A stretch of DNA of 28,152 bases from an uncultured Faecalibacterium sp. (lineage in GTDB: Bacteria; Bacillota; Clostridia; Oscillospirales; Ruminococcaceae): assembly GCA_934526125.1 (NCBI GenBank), contig CAKSZU010000022.1, positions 1-28,152 on the forward strand, written 5' to 3'. Positions within the stretch are counted from its first letter, which is position 1; each line of letters starts with the position of its first letter. Below the pieces are notes generated by a model. The model saw only the letters and a program-made list of their open reading frames with translations. It was not told the DNA's origin and made no database searches. Below, piece by piece: positions 1 through 6,051 of this stretch. Made by a program: the position numbers and the translations under genes.

Positions 1-1
1 C

Positions 2-79
2 TATGGCATCCAGCCCCGGGCCTTTAAGCTGAAGGACGGCACCTACCGGGATGAGATCATCATGGTGAAGATGCTGTGA
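2..79 (+). CDS. GNAT-family N-acetyltransferase, C-terminal fragment
   Basis: Only the last 25 codons lie in the window; the gene enters from the left edge. The visible tail contains YGIQPRAFK, then GTYRDEIIMVKML and a TGA stop. The pattern of a Tyr-Gly, a basic residue, a conserved Asp-Glu and a final Met-x-x-Leu resembles the last strands of RimJ/RimL-like GNAT acetyltransferases, which transfer acetyl from acetyl-CoA to an amine. That assignment is by motif recall from a very short piece, so it is tentative. The acetyl-CoA binding loop is outside the window and the substrate cannot be guessed. A terminator follows 12 bases after the stop. Confidence 0.5.
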   Translation, partial: YGIQPRAFKLKDGTYRDEIIMVKML

Positions 80-91
80 CCTGAAAAGGAC

Positions 92-150
92 AAAATAAAA
101 TCTCCCACTGACGGGGTTCGATGTCGTCAGTGGGAGATTTTTATCGTTTT
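92..150. terminator. Bidirectional rho-independent terminator between the GNAT gene and cstA
   Basis: A perfect 16-bp stem (98-113 with 125-140, arms reading AAATCTCCCACTGACG and its complement) encloses an 11-base loop. An A-run lies on the left (92-100) and a T-run on the right (138-150), so the hairpin can end the plus-strand gene and the converging minus-strand cstA gene, whose stop codon lies only 20 bases further right. Confidence 0.93.
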
Positions 151-170
151 ACGGTTAAACCGTGAAAACC

Positions 171-1898
171 TTAGACTTTGGCCTCGCTGTTGTGCTCAGC
201 CTTTTTGTAAGCAGAGAAGGAGTGGAACACAATGTTCAGACCCAGAACGATCAGCAGGACAGCCAGGATCAGCTGCAGACCGTTGGCAATGAACACGGCA
301 CCCCAAGTGGTCTCACCAGCAGGAATGCTGACAGAAGCGGCGGTGCTGATGGCCTTGACCATGGCGATCAGGCGCTGTACCAGAGCGGTGAAGGTGACGC
401 ACAGCATGATGATCAGCGGGGGGAACAGCATCTTGTTGCTGCGGCCGGTGACCTTCAGGAAGACGCACAGGGTAGCCAGAACCAGAGCGCTCAGCAGCTG
501 GTTGGCGGAGCCGAACAGGGGCCAGATGTTTGCGTAGCCGATCTTGGTCAGCAGGAAGCCGAAAGCCAGAGTGAGGAAGGTGGAGAAGTAGACGTTGCAG
601 AACAGCTTGCGCCAGCCCTCAGCGTGTTCCATGTCGTCCACACTGAACAGCTCCTGGAAGCTCATGCGGCCGATACGGGCCACAGCGTCCAGACTGGTCA
701 GAGCCAGAGCGGAAACGCACATGGTCATAAAGACGGTAGCAGCGTAAGCGGGAACGCCGAACATCTCAAAGAAACCGGCAACACCACGGCTGAAGATCTG
801 GAACGGGGTGCCAGCAGCGGGGGTGCCGTCCGCAGCAGCGGCAGCACCGGCAACGCACAGGGCCAGAACAGCCAGCAGGCTCTCCAGGATCATTGCGCCA
901 TAGCCAACCTTCAGCATATCCTTCTCGTTCTCAACGGTCTTGGAGGAAGTACCGGAGGAGACCAGGCTATGGAAGCCGGAAACAGCACCGCAGGCCACGG
1001 TGACGAACAGGATGGGGAACATGGTGCCCAGCTTCGCATTGGTGAAACCGGTGAAGACGGGCAGGTTCATGGTGGGGTGAGCGACCAGCAGGCCCACAAC
1101 GGCACCGGCGATCATGGCCACGAACATAAAGGTGGTCATGTGGTCACGGGGCTGCTTCAGCAGCCACATGGGAAGCACGGCGGCAAAGAAGATGTAGACG
1201 AAGGTGATGTAGCTCCATGCGGCCTTGCCCAGGATGATGGGCAGGTTTGCACCGATCACGAAGGACAGCACGATGAAGACGATGCTGATGACGCTCTCCT
1301 TCCAGCCGGAGAAGTTGAACTTCTTCTGGATCAGGCCAAAGACCACAGCGAAGACCATGAACATGATGGAGACCATGCCGGCAGCGCCGTTGGTCTGGGC
1401 AGCGTCCACCAGAGCGCCGTCGGTGCCGTAGGCATTGAAGGTGCCGGCGACCATGTCTGCAAAGGCAGCGATGACGATGCCGCAGAACAGCCAGCAGAAC
1501 AGCAGGAACAGCTTGCGGCCGGTCTTGCCGATGTACTTCTCGATCAGCATGCCCATGCTCTTGCCGTCATTCTTGACAGAAGCGTACAGAGCGCCGAAGT
1601 CGGTGACGGCACCGAAGAAGATGCCGCCCAGCAGGACCCACAGCAGAACCGGCAGCCAGCCGAAGGCAGCAGCCTGGATGGCACCGGTGACAGGACCTGC
1701 ACCTGCAATGGAGCTGAACTGGTGTGCAAAAACAGTCCAGCCGTTGGTGGGAACATAGTCCCGGCCGTCCTCATGGACAACAGACGGGGTCTTAGCGGTG
1801 GGGTCGATGCCCCACTTGTTTGCCAGCCAGCGTCCGTAGAGCACATAAGCGCCGAACAGACACACGGCCGCGATCAAAACGATGACCAGCGTGTTCAT
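171..1898 (-). CDS. cstA: CstA-family carbon starvation transporter (peptide/pyruvate permease)
   Basis: 575-aa polytopic membrane protein of the CstA family. Known members (E. coli CstA, BtsT) take up peptides or pyruvate when carbon is limiting. The family signature is clear: GWTVFAHQFSSIAGAGPVTG near residues 53-72, followed by FFGAVTDFGALYASVKNDGKS. Hydrophobic segments cover most of the chain, probably a dozen or more helices. At 575 aa it is shorter than E. coli CstA (about 700 aa) and resembles the compact Firmicutes form. The start is the ATG at 1898, preceded by AAAGAGG with 8 bases spacing; a longer in-frame reading to 2132 would pass through the promoter and is rejected. The gene stands alone, diverges from the YerC-like regulator and shares a terminator with the gene to the left. 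Whether it carries peptides or pyruvate cannot be told from sequence. Confidence 0.93.
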   Translation of the reverse strand: MNTLVIVLIAAVCLFGAYVLYGRWLANKWGIDPTAKTPSVVHEDGRDYVPTNGWTVFAHQFSSIAGAGPVTGAIQAAAFGWLPVLLWVLLGGIFFGAVTDFGALYASVKNDGKSMGMLIEKYIGKTGRKLFLLFCWLFCGIVIAAFADMVAGTFNAYGTDGALVDAAQTNGAAGMVSIMFMVFAVVFGLIQKKFNFSGWKESVISIVFIVLSFVIGANLPIILGKAAWSYITFVYIFFAAVLPMWLLKQPRDHMTTFMFVAMIAGAVVGLLVAHPTMNLPVFTGFTNAKLGTMFPILFVTVACGAVSGFHSLVSSGTSSKTVENEKDMLKVGYGAMILESLLAVLALCVAGAAAAADGTPAAGTPFQIFSRGVAGFFEMFGVPAYAATVFMTMCVSALALTSLDAVARIGRMSFQELFSVDDMEHAEGWRKLFCNVYFSTFLTLAFGFLLTKIGYANIWPLFGSANQLLSALVLATLCVFLKVTGRSNKMLFPPLIIMLCVTFTALVQRLIAMVKAISTAASVSIPAGETTWGAVFIANGLQLILAVLLIVLGLNIVFHSFSAYKKAEHNSEAKV

Positions 1899-1929
1899 TA
1901 CTTTTACCTCTTTCCTTTGCTTTTCATGC

Positions 1930-1960
1930 GGCAAAGAGGTCACGCTGTGGCTCCTTTGCC
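1930..1960 (-). promoter_or_regulatory. Hairpin / dyad in the cstA 5' leader
   Basis: Arms GGCAAAG... (1930-1943) and ...CTTTGCC (1947-1960) form an imperfect 14-bp stem with a 3-base loop. It lies about 8 to 38 bases downstream of the expected cstA transcription start and about 30 bases upstream of the start codon. As RNA in the cstA transcript it has two mismatches and one G-U pair. There is no T-run, so it is not a terminator. It could be an mRNA-stabilising stem or a DNA operator; function is inference. Confidence 0.55.
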
Positions 1961-1974
1961 TGAAAATTGTGTAT

Positions 1975-2003
1975 ACTTTATTCCCATTTTCATAATTTGT
2001 CAA
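1975..2003 (-). promoter_or_regulatory. cstA promoter (sigma-A type)
   Basis: Read on the minus strand, TTGACA (plus coordinates 1998-2003) is followed by a 17-base AT-rich spacer and TAAAGT (1975-1980). The -35 box is a full consensus match. The expected start of transcription near 1968 gives a leader of about 70 bases that contains the hairpin at 1930-1960. Confidence 0.75.
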
Positions 2004-2137
2004 TATATTTCGGAGCAGTTCAGAGGATGTGCTAATTCGACTGAAAATCCGGCAGGAAATTTTAGGTGATTTTATTTCATTTGTGAAGAGAAGAAAACTG
2101 TGGACACGCTGAATTGAAAACGATTCACGCAAAGGAC

Positions 2138-2166
2138 TTGACTTTCGTACTTTCGTGTGCTAAAGT
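2138..2166 (+). promoter_or_regulatory. Promoter of the yerC-like regulator gene
   Basis: TTGACT (2138-2143), a 17-base spacer and TAAAGT (2161-2166), the same -10 hexamer as the divergent cstA promoter. Most of the spacer is a tandem 8-base repeat, ACTTTCGT twice (2141-2156), which could be a binding site for a regulator. The divergent region 1899-2225 holds the two promoters and the cstA leader hairpin; I see no gene in it. Confidence 0.7.
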
Positions 2167-2225
2167 GATAATGCAACGAATACGGAACGCAAGACGACCC
2201 GGCTTTTGCCGCAAAGGAGACCGCT

Positions 2226-2534
2226 ATGGCAGAAAAGAATTCCCGCAAAAATGAAACCATCGACGCTTTGTTCGATGCGATCCTGAGCCTTGAGACCCGG
2301 GAAGAGTGCTACCAGTTCTTCGAGGATCTGTGTACCGTAAAGGAAATCTCGGATATGGCTCAGCGTCTGGAAGCGGCAAAGCTGCTGCTGAACGGCCGCA
2401 CCTATGACCAGATCGTCCGGGAAGTGGAGATCAGCACAGCCACCATCAGCCGGATCAACCGCTGCATCCAGTACGGCACCGGCGGCTACCGCGAGATCAT
2501 CGGGAAAGTCTCGGCTCCCAAAGAAAAGCCGTGA
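2226..2534 (+). CDS. yerC: YerC/YecD family TrpR-like DNA-binding protein
   Basis: 102-aa protein of the TrpR superfamily branch called YerC/YecD, found widely in Firmicutes. Residues about 12-45 (AILSLETREECYQFFEDLC, then TVKEISDMAQRLEAAKLL) form the helical core. The helix-turn-helix follows: GRTYDQIVREVEISTATISRINRCI, about residues 57-81, with the recognition helix at STATISRI. The length is typical for the family. Unlike TrpR itself, these proteins have no proven tryptophan role. The start ATG has AAAGGAG 7 bases upstream. It diverges from cstA, so control of cstA, of itself or of both is possible but unproven. Confidence 0.9.
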   Translation: MAEKNSRKNETIDALFDAILSLETREECYQFFEDLCTVKEISDMAQRLEAAKLLLNGRTYDQIVREVEISTATISRINRCIQYGTGGYREIIGKVSAPKEKP

Positions 2535-2595
2535 CACCGGACCGGCCGGACACATACACTGGGGTACACCTTATAAAGAAAGGATGCGTACCCTT

Positions 2596-2922
2596 ATGAC
2601 CATTGCGACCAATTGTCCCACCGCGCTGGAATGCCCCGCCCTGCCGCGGGTCAGCCTGGATCAGTCTGTCGTGGACCTGCTGGAGAGCATCGCCCTGCAG
2701 GAGTCGGCCCTGAGCCATATCCTCTGCGCCGAAAGCCAGAAAATGAAGGCGGCTCTCGCCATGGAGGAGATCGACCTGTGCAAGCTGCTGGAAGTAAACG
2801 ATTCCGCCACCAACATGGTCCACGCCGTGGCAAATCTGGAACTTGTTCTGAAGGATAAGCTGGAATTTATCTCCAACAACCTCTATTATCCCGCTTCCGG
2901 TTCCGGCACCGCCGCCCAGTAA
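2596..2922 (+). CDS. Conserved hypothetical protein with SIAL-x-E-x-ALSHIL / E-x-x-K motif
   Basis: 108-aa, mostly helical, soluble protein without signal peptide. Its core, VDLLESIALQESALSHILCA, then ESQKMKAAL and a second helix LELVLKDKLEFI, resembles a short repeat family I recall from Clostridia and Bacillus. Those proteins carry an S-I-A-x-E-E-x-A-L-A-H-I-x-N-A-E-G-E-K core and some are spore- or exosporium-associated. That likeness is from memory and gives no function. Start choice: ATG at 2584 sits directly on AAAGAAAGG with no spacing, so ATG at 2596, 12 bases after the purine tract, is preferred although the spacing is long. A reading back to 2404 only overlaps the regulator gene in another frame. 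The gene is 61 bases after the YerC-like gene and may share its transcript; a strong terminator follows. Confidence 0.7.
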   Translation: MTIATNCPTALECPALPRVSLDQSVVDLLESIALQESALSHILCAESQKMKAALAMEEIDLCKLLEVNDSATNMVHAVANLELVLKDKLEFISNNLYYPASGSGTAAQ

Positions 2923-2933
2923 AACACCTGTCC

Positions 2934-2970
2934 AAAAGCCTGTCCGCATTGCCGGGCAGGCTTTTCTGTT
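2934..2970 (+). terminator. Rho-independent terminator after the 108-aa ORF
   Basis: A 13-bp stem (2934-2946 with 2953-2965, one G-U pair) around a 6-base loop, running directly into a short T-run. The A-run on the left arm would let it work in both directions, but no minus-strand gene converges here. Confidence 0.88.
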
Positions 2971-2976
2971 GGAAAT

Positions 2977-3005
2977 CCGACAAATCTGTGACGGAATTGT
3001 ATAAA
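2977..3005 (+). promoter_or_regulatory. Upstream candidate promoter (P1) of the HAD phosphatase gene
   Basis: CCGACA (2977-2982), 17-base spacer, TATAAA (3000-3005). The match is partial in both boxes. It would give a tandem arrangement with the promoter at 3030-3058. Confidence 0.45.
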
Positions 3006-3029
3006 ATTTTCAAAGGGCACTTGTTGGAA

Positions 3030-3058
3030 TTGCTGAATCCGCAAAATTGTGTTATACT
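3030..3058 (+). promoter_or_regulatory. Promoter (P2) of the HAD phosphatase / SGNH hydrolase genes
   Basis: TTGCTG (3030-3035), 17-base spacer, TATACT (3053-3058). It lies about 30 bases upstream of the start codon, in an AT-rich stretch that stands out from the GC-rich genes on both sides. Confidence 0.65.
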
Positions 3059-3094
3059 ATTTGCTGTATATGTGTGAAAGGAAGGAAAACGAAC

Positions 3095-3763
3095 TTGCAG
3101 CACTATGACGTGATCTTATTTGATGTGGACGGGACGCTCATCGATTCCGCGCCCGGCATCCTGAATACACTGGAAGAGGTCTTCCATAAAATGAACGTGG
3201 ACATCTCCGGCACCGACCTGCGGCGCTATCTGGGTCCGCCGCTCCGCAAGAGCTTCGGGGAGCATTTCACCGACCCGGCGAAGATCGAGGAGGCCACCGA
3301 GCTGTACCGCGTGAGCTACCACGAAAAGGGCAGCCACGAAGGCAACGCTTACCCCGGCGCAGAGCAGATGCTCCGCCGCCTGAAGGAGGCCGGGCTGGTA
3401 CTCTGCACAGCTACCTCCAAACCCACCGGGGTTGTGGTTCCCATTCTGGAAGAGCAGGGCCTGGCCCCTTACTTTGACTTTATCGGCGGGGCGTCCATGG
3501 ACGAGACCCGGGACACCAAGACCGATGTGATCCGCCATGTTCTGGCGCAGCCCTGTGTCCGGGGCAAGCGGGTTTTGATGGTGGGCGACCGCAGCGATGA
3601 TATGCGCGGCGCAGCCGACTGCCATCTGGACGCCGCCGGTGCCTTGTACGGATACGGCAGCCGGGAGGAGTTGGAGCCCTTCGGGCCGGTGTTCCTTGCC
3701 GACAGCTGTCAAGACCTGACCGACCGGATCCTGGCAATGTGTGCCGGAACACAGAAGTGCTGA
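3095..3763 (+). CDS. HAD-superfamily hydrolase, phosphoglycolate phosphatase-like
   Basis: 222-aa haloacid dehalogenase-type phosphatase of the Gph/PpaX-like subgroup. Motif I is DVDGT with nucleophile Asp10 and Asp12. Motif II is the Thr-Ser after LCTA (ATSKP). Motif IV is GDRSDD, with Asp165 and Asp169. A helical cap lies between motifs I and II (C1-type). Such enzymes hydrolyse small phosphomonoesters in the cytoplasm; the exact substrate is unknown. I place the start at the TTG at 3095, nine bases after GGAAGG, which begins the protein at MQHYDVILFDVDGT as is normal for the family. An in-frame TTG further left, at 3047, overlaps the promoter. The next gene begins 37 bases downstream and is probably co-transcribed. 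Confidence 0.85.
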   Translation: MQHYDVILFDVDGTLIDSAPGILNTLEEVFHKMNVDISGTDLRRYLGPPLRKSFGEHFTDPAKIEEATELYRVSYHEKGSHEGNAYPGAEQMLRRLKEAGLVLCTATSKPTGVVVPILEEQGLAPYFDFIGGASMDETRDTKTDVIRHVLAQPCVRGKRVLMVGDRSDDMRGAADCHLDAAGALYGYGSREELEPFGPVFLADSCQDLTDRILAMCAGTQKC

Positions 3764-3800
3764 GCCGACGCTCGGGCTTCAGAATGAAGTGGTGAACAAC

Positions 3801-5657
3801 ATGAATCGTAAGACGCAATCAGACAAGCAATCCATGACTCCTTTGCAGCGGCAGGCTGTTCTGGTCTGTGCAGTCTGCGCACTGGCGGCACTGCTGACCA
3901 TCGGCATCACCCTGACCCTTCTCCGCAGAGGGAAGACGGGGACCCCCGATGTCCCGGCGGACTCTTCCTCTGCGGCAGAGTCCGGGGCAGACGGAGATCT
4001 TGCAGATCACTATCAGATCGATAACACTTCCAGCGCCCTGCTGACCGAGACGGCCGACGCCGGGACCGAGTATCTGGACAGCACACTTTTTCTGGGCGAT
4101 TCCAACACGGTCCGCCTGTACAACAACGGCCTGATCTCCCTGCAGCAGTTCTGCGCCAAAGAGGGCATCGGGACCCAGGCGGCCCTGAATGAAGGCATCG
4201 TCACCTTCAAAGGGGATTCCAACCATTATACCATCGCACAGGCCGTGGCCAAGATGAAGCCCCGCCGTGTGGTCCTGACCTTCGGCACCAACGATACCGG
4301 CATGGAAGTGTCAGACTTCATCAGCAACTATACAGCGCTGGTGCAGGCCATCCAGGCCAGCTATCCCTACACCGATATCATCATCAACACGGTGCCTCCC
4401 ATCCCGGAGAATCACTCCACCTATCCCAACATGGATCAGGCGAAGATCGATGATTTCAACATGGCCCTGCTCTCCCTGAGCGAGCAGCTCGGGGTCCGCT
4501 TCCTGAACACCGCCGAGACCCTGAAGGGCGAGAACGGCTACGGCAAGGCAGAGTATTACACCGACGGGGACATCCACCTCAAGAGCGCCGGTCTGAAGGC
4601 TGCACTGAACTATCTGCGCACCCATGCCCTCCAGACCGAGGACCGCCGTCCGGACACCAGCAACATCCCCACCCGGACACTGGAATATACATCCAATCCC
4701 AGTTCAGCTGTGCAGGCCCCCAGCTCGGAGGTTGCTTCCAGTGAGAGCGCTTCCAGCTCCGATTCCGAAGAAGTCGGGTTCGAGGCCCGCTATCAGGTGG
4801 AGAAAAGCGGCGGCGGCACTCTGACTTGCGGCGGCGACAGCGGCAAGACCAGCCTGAACTACAACATCACGGATGCGTCTCAGTCGCTGACGGTGACCGC
4901 CGTCCCGGCAGAGAACCATGTGTTCGTCAAGTGGAGCGACGGCGTGACCAGCCGCACCCGCACCGACAGCAAGTTCAAGCAGAATCTGGACGTCACCGCC
5001 GTCTTTGCCGAGACGTCGGTCCACATTTCCGGCGAGGGCAAGTCCGGCGGTTCCTATACCTTCAAAGCTTCGCTCAGCGGCAAGTATGCAAAAAGCGAGA
5101 ATCTGCGCTGGTTTGCCAACGGCAAGGAAGTGACCGAGGCGGCCGGTATGACGACCGTTACGGTGTCTTCTTCCGTGATCGCCAAGGGCAGCTACAAGAT
5201 CTATGCTGTGGTCAGCTACAATGACTGCTCCGTGACCAGCAACACCCTGAGCATCACGGTGGAAGGCGCATCGGAGTCCGCTTCCAGCTCTTCCTCCAGT
5301 TCCTCCGGCAGCTCCCACAGTACATCCGGTACCTCGGAGAGTACGTCAGGTTCCAGGGGCGAGTCGTCCTCTTCCAAGAGTGAAGCCGCTTCTTCGTCCC
5401 ACAGCACCTCCGGCTCTTCCGAGTCGAAGGCAGAGCCTGCCTCTTCGTCTCACAGTGCTTCCAGCGCTTCGGAGTCCAAGTCCGACTCCAAGTCTGACTC
5501 CAAGACGGAATCCAAGGCCGAGTCGAAGAGCGAGGCTTCTTCTGCTTCCCACAGCAGCTCTGCTTCCGAGTCGAAGAGCGAGGCGGAGTCCAAGGAAGAG
5601 ACCAATGCCGGGAGCGAAGCTGAAACGGCTCCCGCAGAGACGAAGGCCAGCCGGTAA
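3801..5657 (+). CDS. Membrane-anchored SGNH/GDSL hydrolase with InlB-like, Ig-like and Ser-rich tail regions
   Basis: 618-aa surface protein. Residues 1-17 are polar or basic and 18-42 form one membrane helix, an uncleaved anchor with the rest outside. Residues about 94-280 are an SGNH hydrolase: LGDSN with nucleophile Ser101, FGTND with Asn164, and the Asp-His block DGDIHL (His259). Residues about 330-404 resemble a divergent InlB B-repeat (AENHVFVKWSDGVTSRTRTD). Residues 405-489 look like a beta-sandwich domain ending SNTLSITVEG. From residue 490 the chain is a low-complexity tail rich in Ser, Lys and Glu; it ends AETKASR with no LPxTG signal. Family members remove acetyl or acyl groups from polysaccharides, peptidoglycan or lipids; the substrate is not known here. 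The ATG start is weakly supported by GTGGTG upstream; no better site keeps the short N-terminus. Confidence 0.87.
   Translation: MNRKTQSDKQSMTPLQRQAVLVCAVCALAALLTIGITLTLLRRGKTGTPDVPADSSSAAESGADGDLADHYQIDNTSSALLTETADAGTEYLDSTLFLGDSNTVRLYNNGLISLQQFCAKEGIGTQAALNEGIVTFKGDSNHYTIAQAVAKMKPRRVVLTFGTNDTGMEVSDFISNYTALVQAIQASYPYTDIIINTVPPIPENHSTYPNMDQAKIDDFNMALLSLSEQLGVRFLNTAETLKGENGYGKAEYYTDGDIHLKSAGLKAALNYLRTHALQTEDRRPDTSNIPTRTLEYTSNPSSAVQAPSSEVASSESASSSDSEEVGFEARYQVEKSGGGTLTCGGDSGKTSLNYNITDASQSLTVTAVPAENHVFVKWSDGVTSRTRTDSKFKQNLDVTAVFAETSVHISGEGKSGGSYTFKASLSGKYAKSENLRWFANGKEVTEAAGMTTVTVSSSVIAKGSYKIYAVVSYNDCSVTSNTLSITVEGASESASSSSSSSSGSSHSTSGTSESTSGSRGESSSSKSEAASSSHSTSGSSESKAEPASSSHSASSASESKSDSKSDSKTESKAESKSEASSASHSSSASESKSEAESKEETNAGSEAETAPAETKASR
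5268..5654 (+). repeat. Low-complexity Ser/Lys/Glu-coding repeat region
   Basis: This is the coding sequence of the SGNH hydrolase tail. The first part is built of TCC/TCT/AGC serine codons (Ser, Gly, Thr). The second part has near-tandem units coding Ser-Asp-Ser-Lys and Ser-Glu-Ser-Lys, clearest at 5470-5530. A 17-base block, GAGTCGAAGAGCGAGGC, occurs twice (near 5520 and 5568). Such tracts often vary in length between strains. Confidence 0.85.
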
Positions 5658-5705
5658 ACCTTTTCTGCCCGGTCTGCATAGGCTGTGCAGAAGGGAGGTG
5701 TGCGG

Positions 5706-5927
5706 ATGTTCTGTGAAGAGATCTGTGTGCCGGGAATGCCGGGAGCGGAGACTGTCACCGACGGCAGTGTGGACTGGTACGAAATGGACTGGGAAAACGT
5801 GGACAACGGCATCCCGGAAGAACAGATGCCGAAATGCCCGGAGCGTCCCTGTGCCGGTACCGACCGCTGCAAAGAAAATCAACCGAAACAAACCGACGAT
5901 GAAACGTATGAAGTAGTCGAAGAATAA
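5706..5927 (+). CDS. Small acidic Cys-containing protein of unknown function
   Basis: 73-aa protein that I do not recognise. It has five cysteines (3, 7, 44, 49, 55), about twenty Asp/Glu against five Lys/Arg, and two Trp near residues 24 and 29. It has no signal peptide or membrane helix. Cys3-x3-Cys7 and the CPERPCAGTDRC cluster could bind metal or form disulfides; that is only a suggestion. The start ATG has a good GGGAGG eight bases upstream, which supports real translation; the in-frame ATG at 5685 lacks one. It lies 48 bases after the SGNH hydrolase gene with no terminator between them and is followed by a hairpin terminator, so it is probably the last gene of that transcript. Confidence 0.6.
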   Translation: MFCEEICVPGMPGAETVTDGSVDWYEMDWENVDNGIPEEQMPKCPERPCAGTDRCKENQPKQTDDETYEVVEE

Positions 5928-5931
5928 CCGG

Positions 5932-5970
5932 GAAGCCAGCTCTGCCGGGGCGGGGCTGGCTTCTCATTGT
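5932..5970 (+). terminator. Hairpin terminator after the 73-aa ORF
   Basis: Stem GAAGCCAGC (5932-5940) with GCTGGCTTC (5955-5963), extendable by two pairs, followed by a T-rich but interrupted run. The weak T-run lowers confidence. Confidence 0.65.
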
Positions 5971-5985
5971 TCTGCAGTGCAGAAC
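5969..5985. promoter_or_regulatory. Perfect 7-3-7 dyad upstream of the YjjG-type gene
   Basis: GTTCTGC, AGT, GCAGAAC: perfect arms around a 3-base centre, about 65 bases upstream of the next start codon. It does not match the Firmicutes LexA or CIRCE boxes that I know. A weak promoter-like pair (GGACAG 6004-6009 and GAATAT 6027-6032) lies just downstream, so an operator role is possible. Confidence 0.35.
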
Positions 5986-6051
5986 CTGCCGCCCGCAAAA
6001 AGGGGACAGGCTGCCTCGGAAAATGCGAATATGAGAGAGGGGTAACGAACC

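Noticed and set aside
162..2069. Long plus-strand reading frame (635 codons) opposite cstA, and similar long antisense frames at 5755-8316, 9409-11787, 20925-23324 and 24042-25997
   Set aside because: They lie exactly opposite well-recognised genes and have Gln/His/Gly/Asp-rich low-complexity translations typical of GC-rich third positions read in reverse. They have no domain and no suitable ribosome binding sites.
2551..2578. Promoter with TATAAA at 2573-2578 before the 108-aa gene
   Set aside because: There is no acceptable -35 at 16-18 bases (GACACA region); read-through from the YerC-like promoter is simpler.
2404..2595. Extension of the 108-aa protein upstream into the YerC-like gene
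   Set aside because: The extra 64 residues are Ser/Ala/Thr-rich out-of-frame translation of the regulator gene and the start has no ribosome binding site.
3741..3800. Overlap or frameshifted fusion between the HAD phosphatase and the SGNH hydrolase
   Set aside because: Each protein is complete without the overlap, and the extra 20 residues resemble neither family.
5268..5654. Tandem repeats that might suggest a CRISPR or intergenic repeat array
   Set aside because: The repeats are short, in frame and coding for Ser-rich units; there are no regular spacers.
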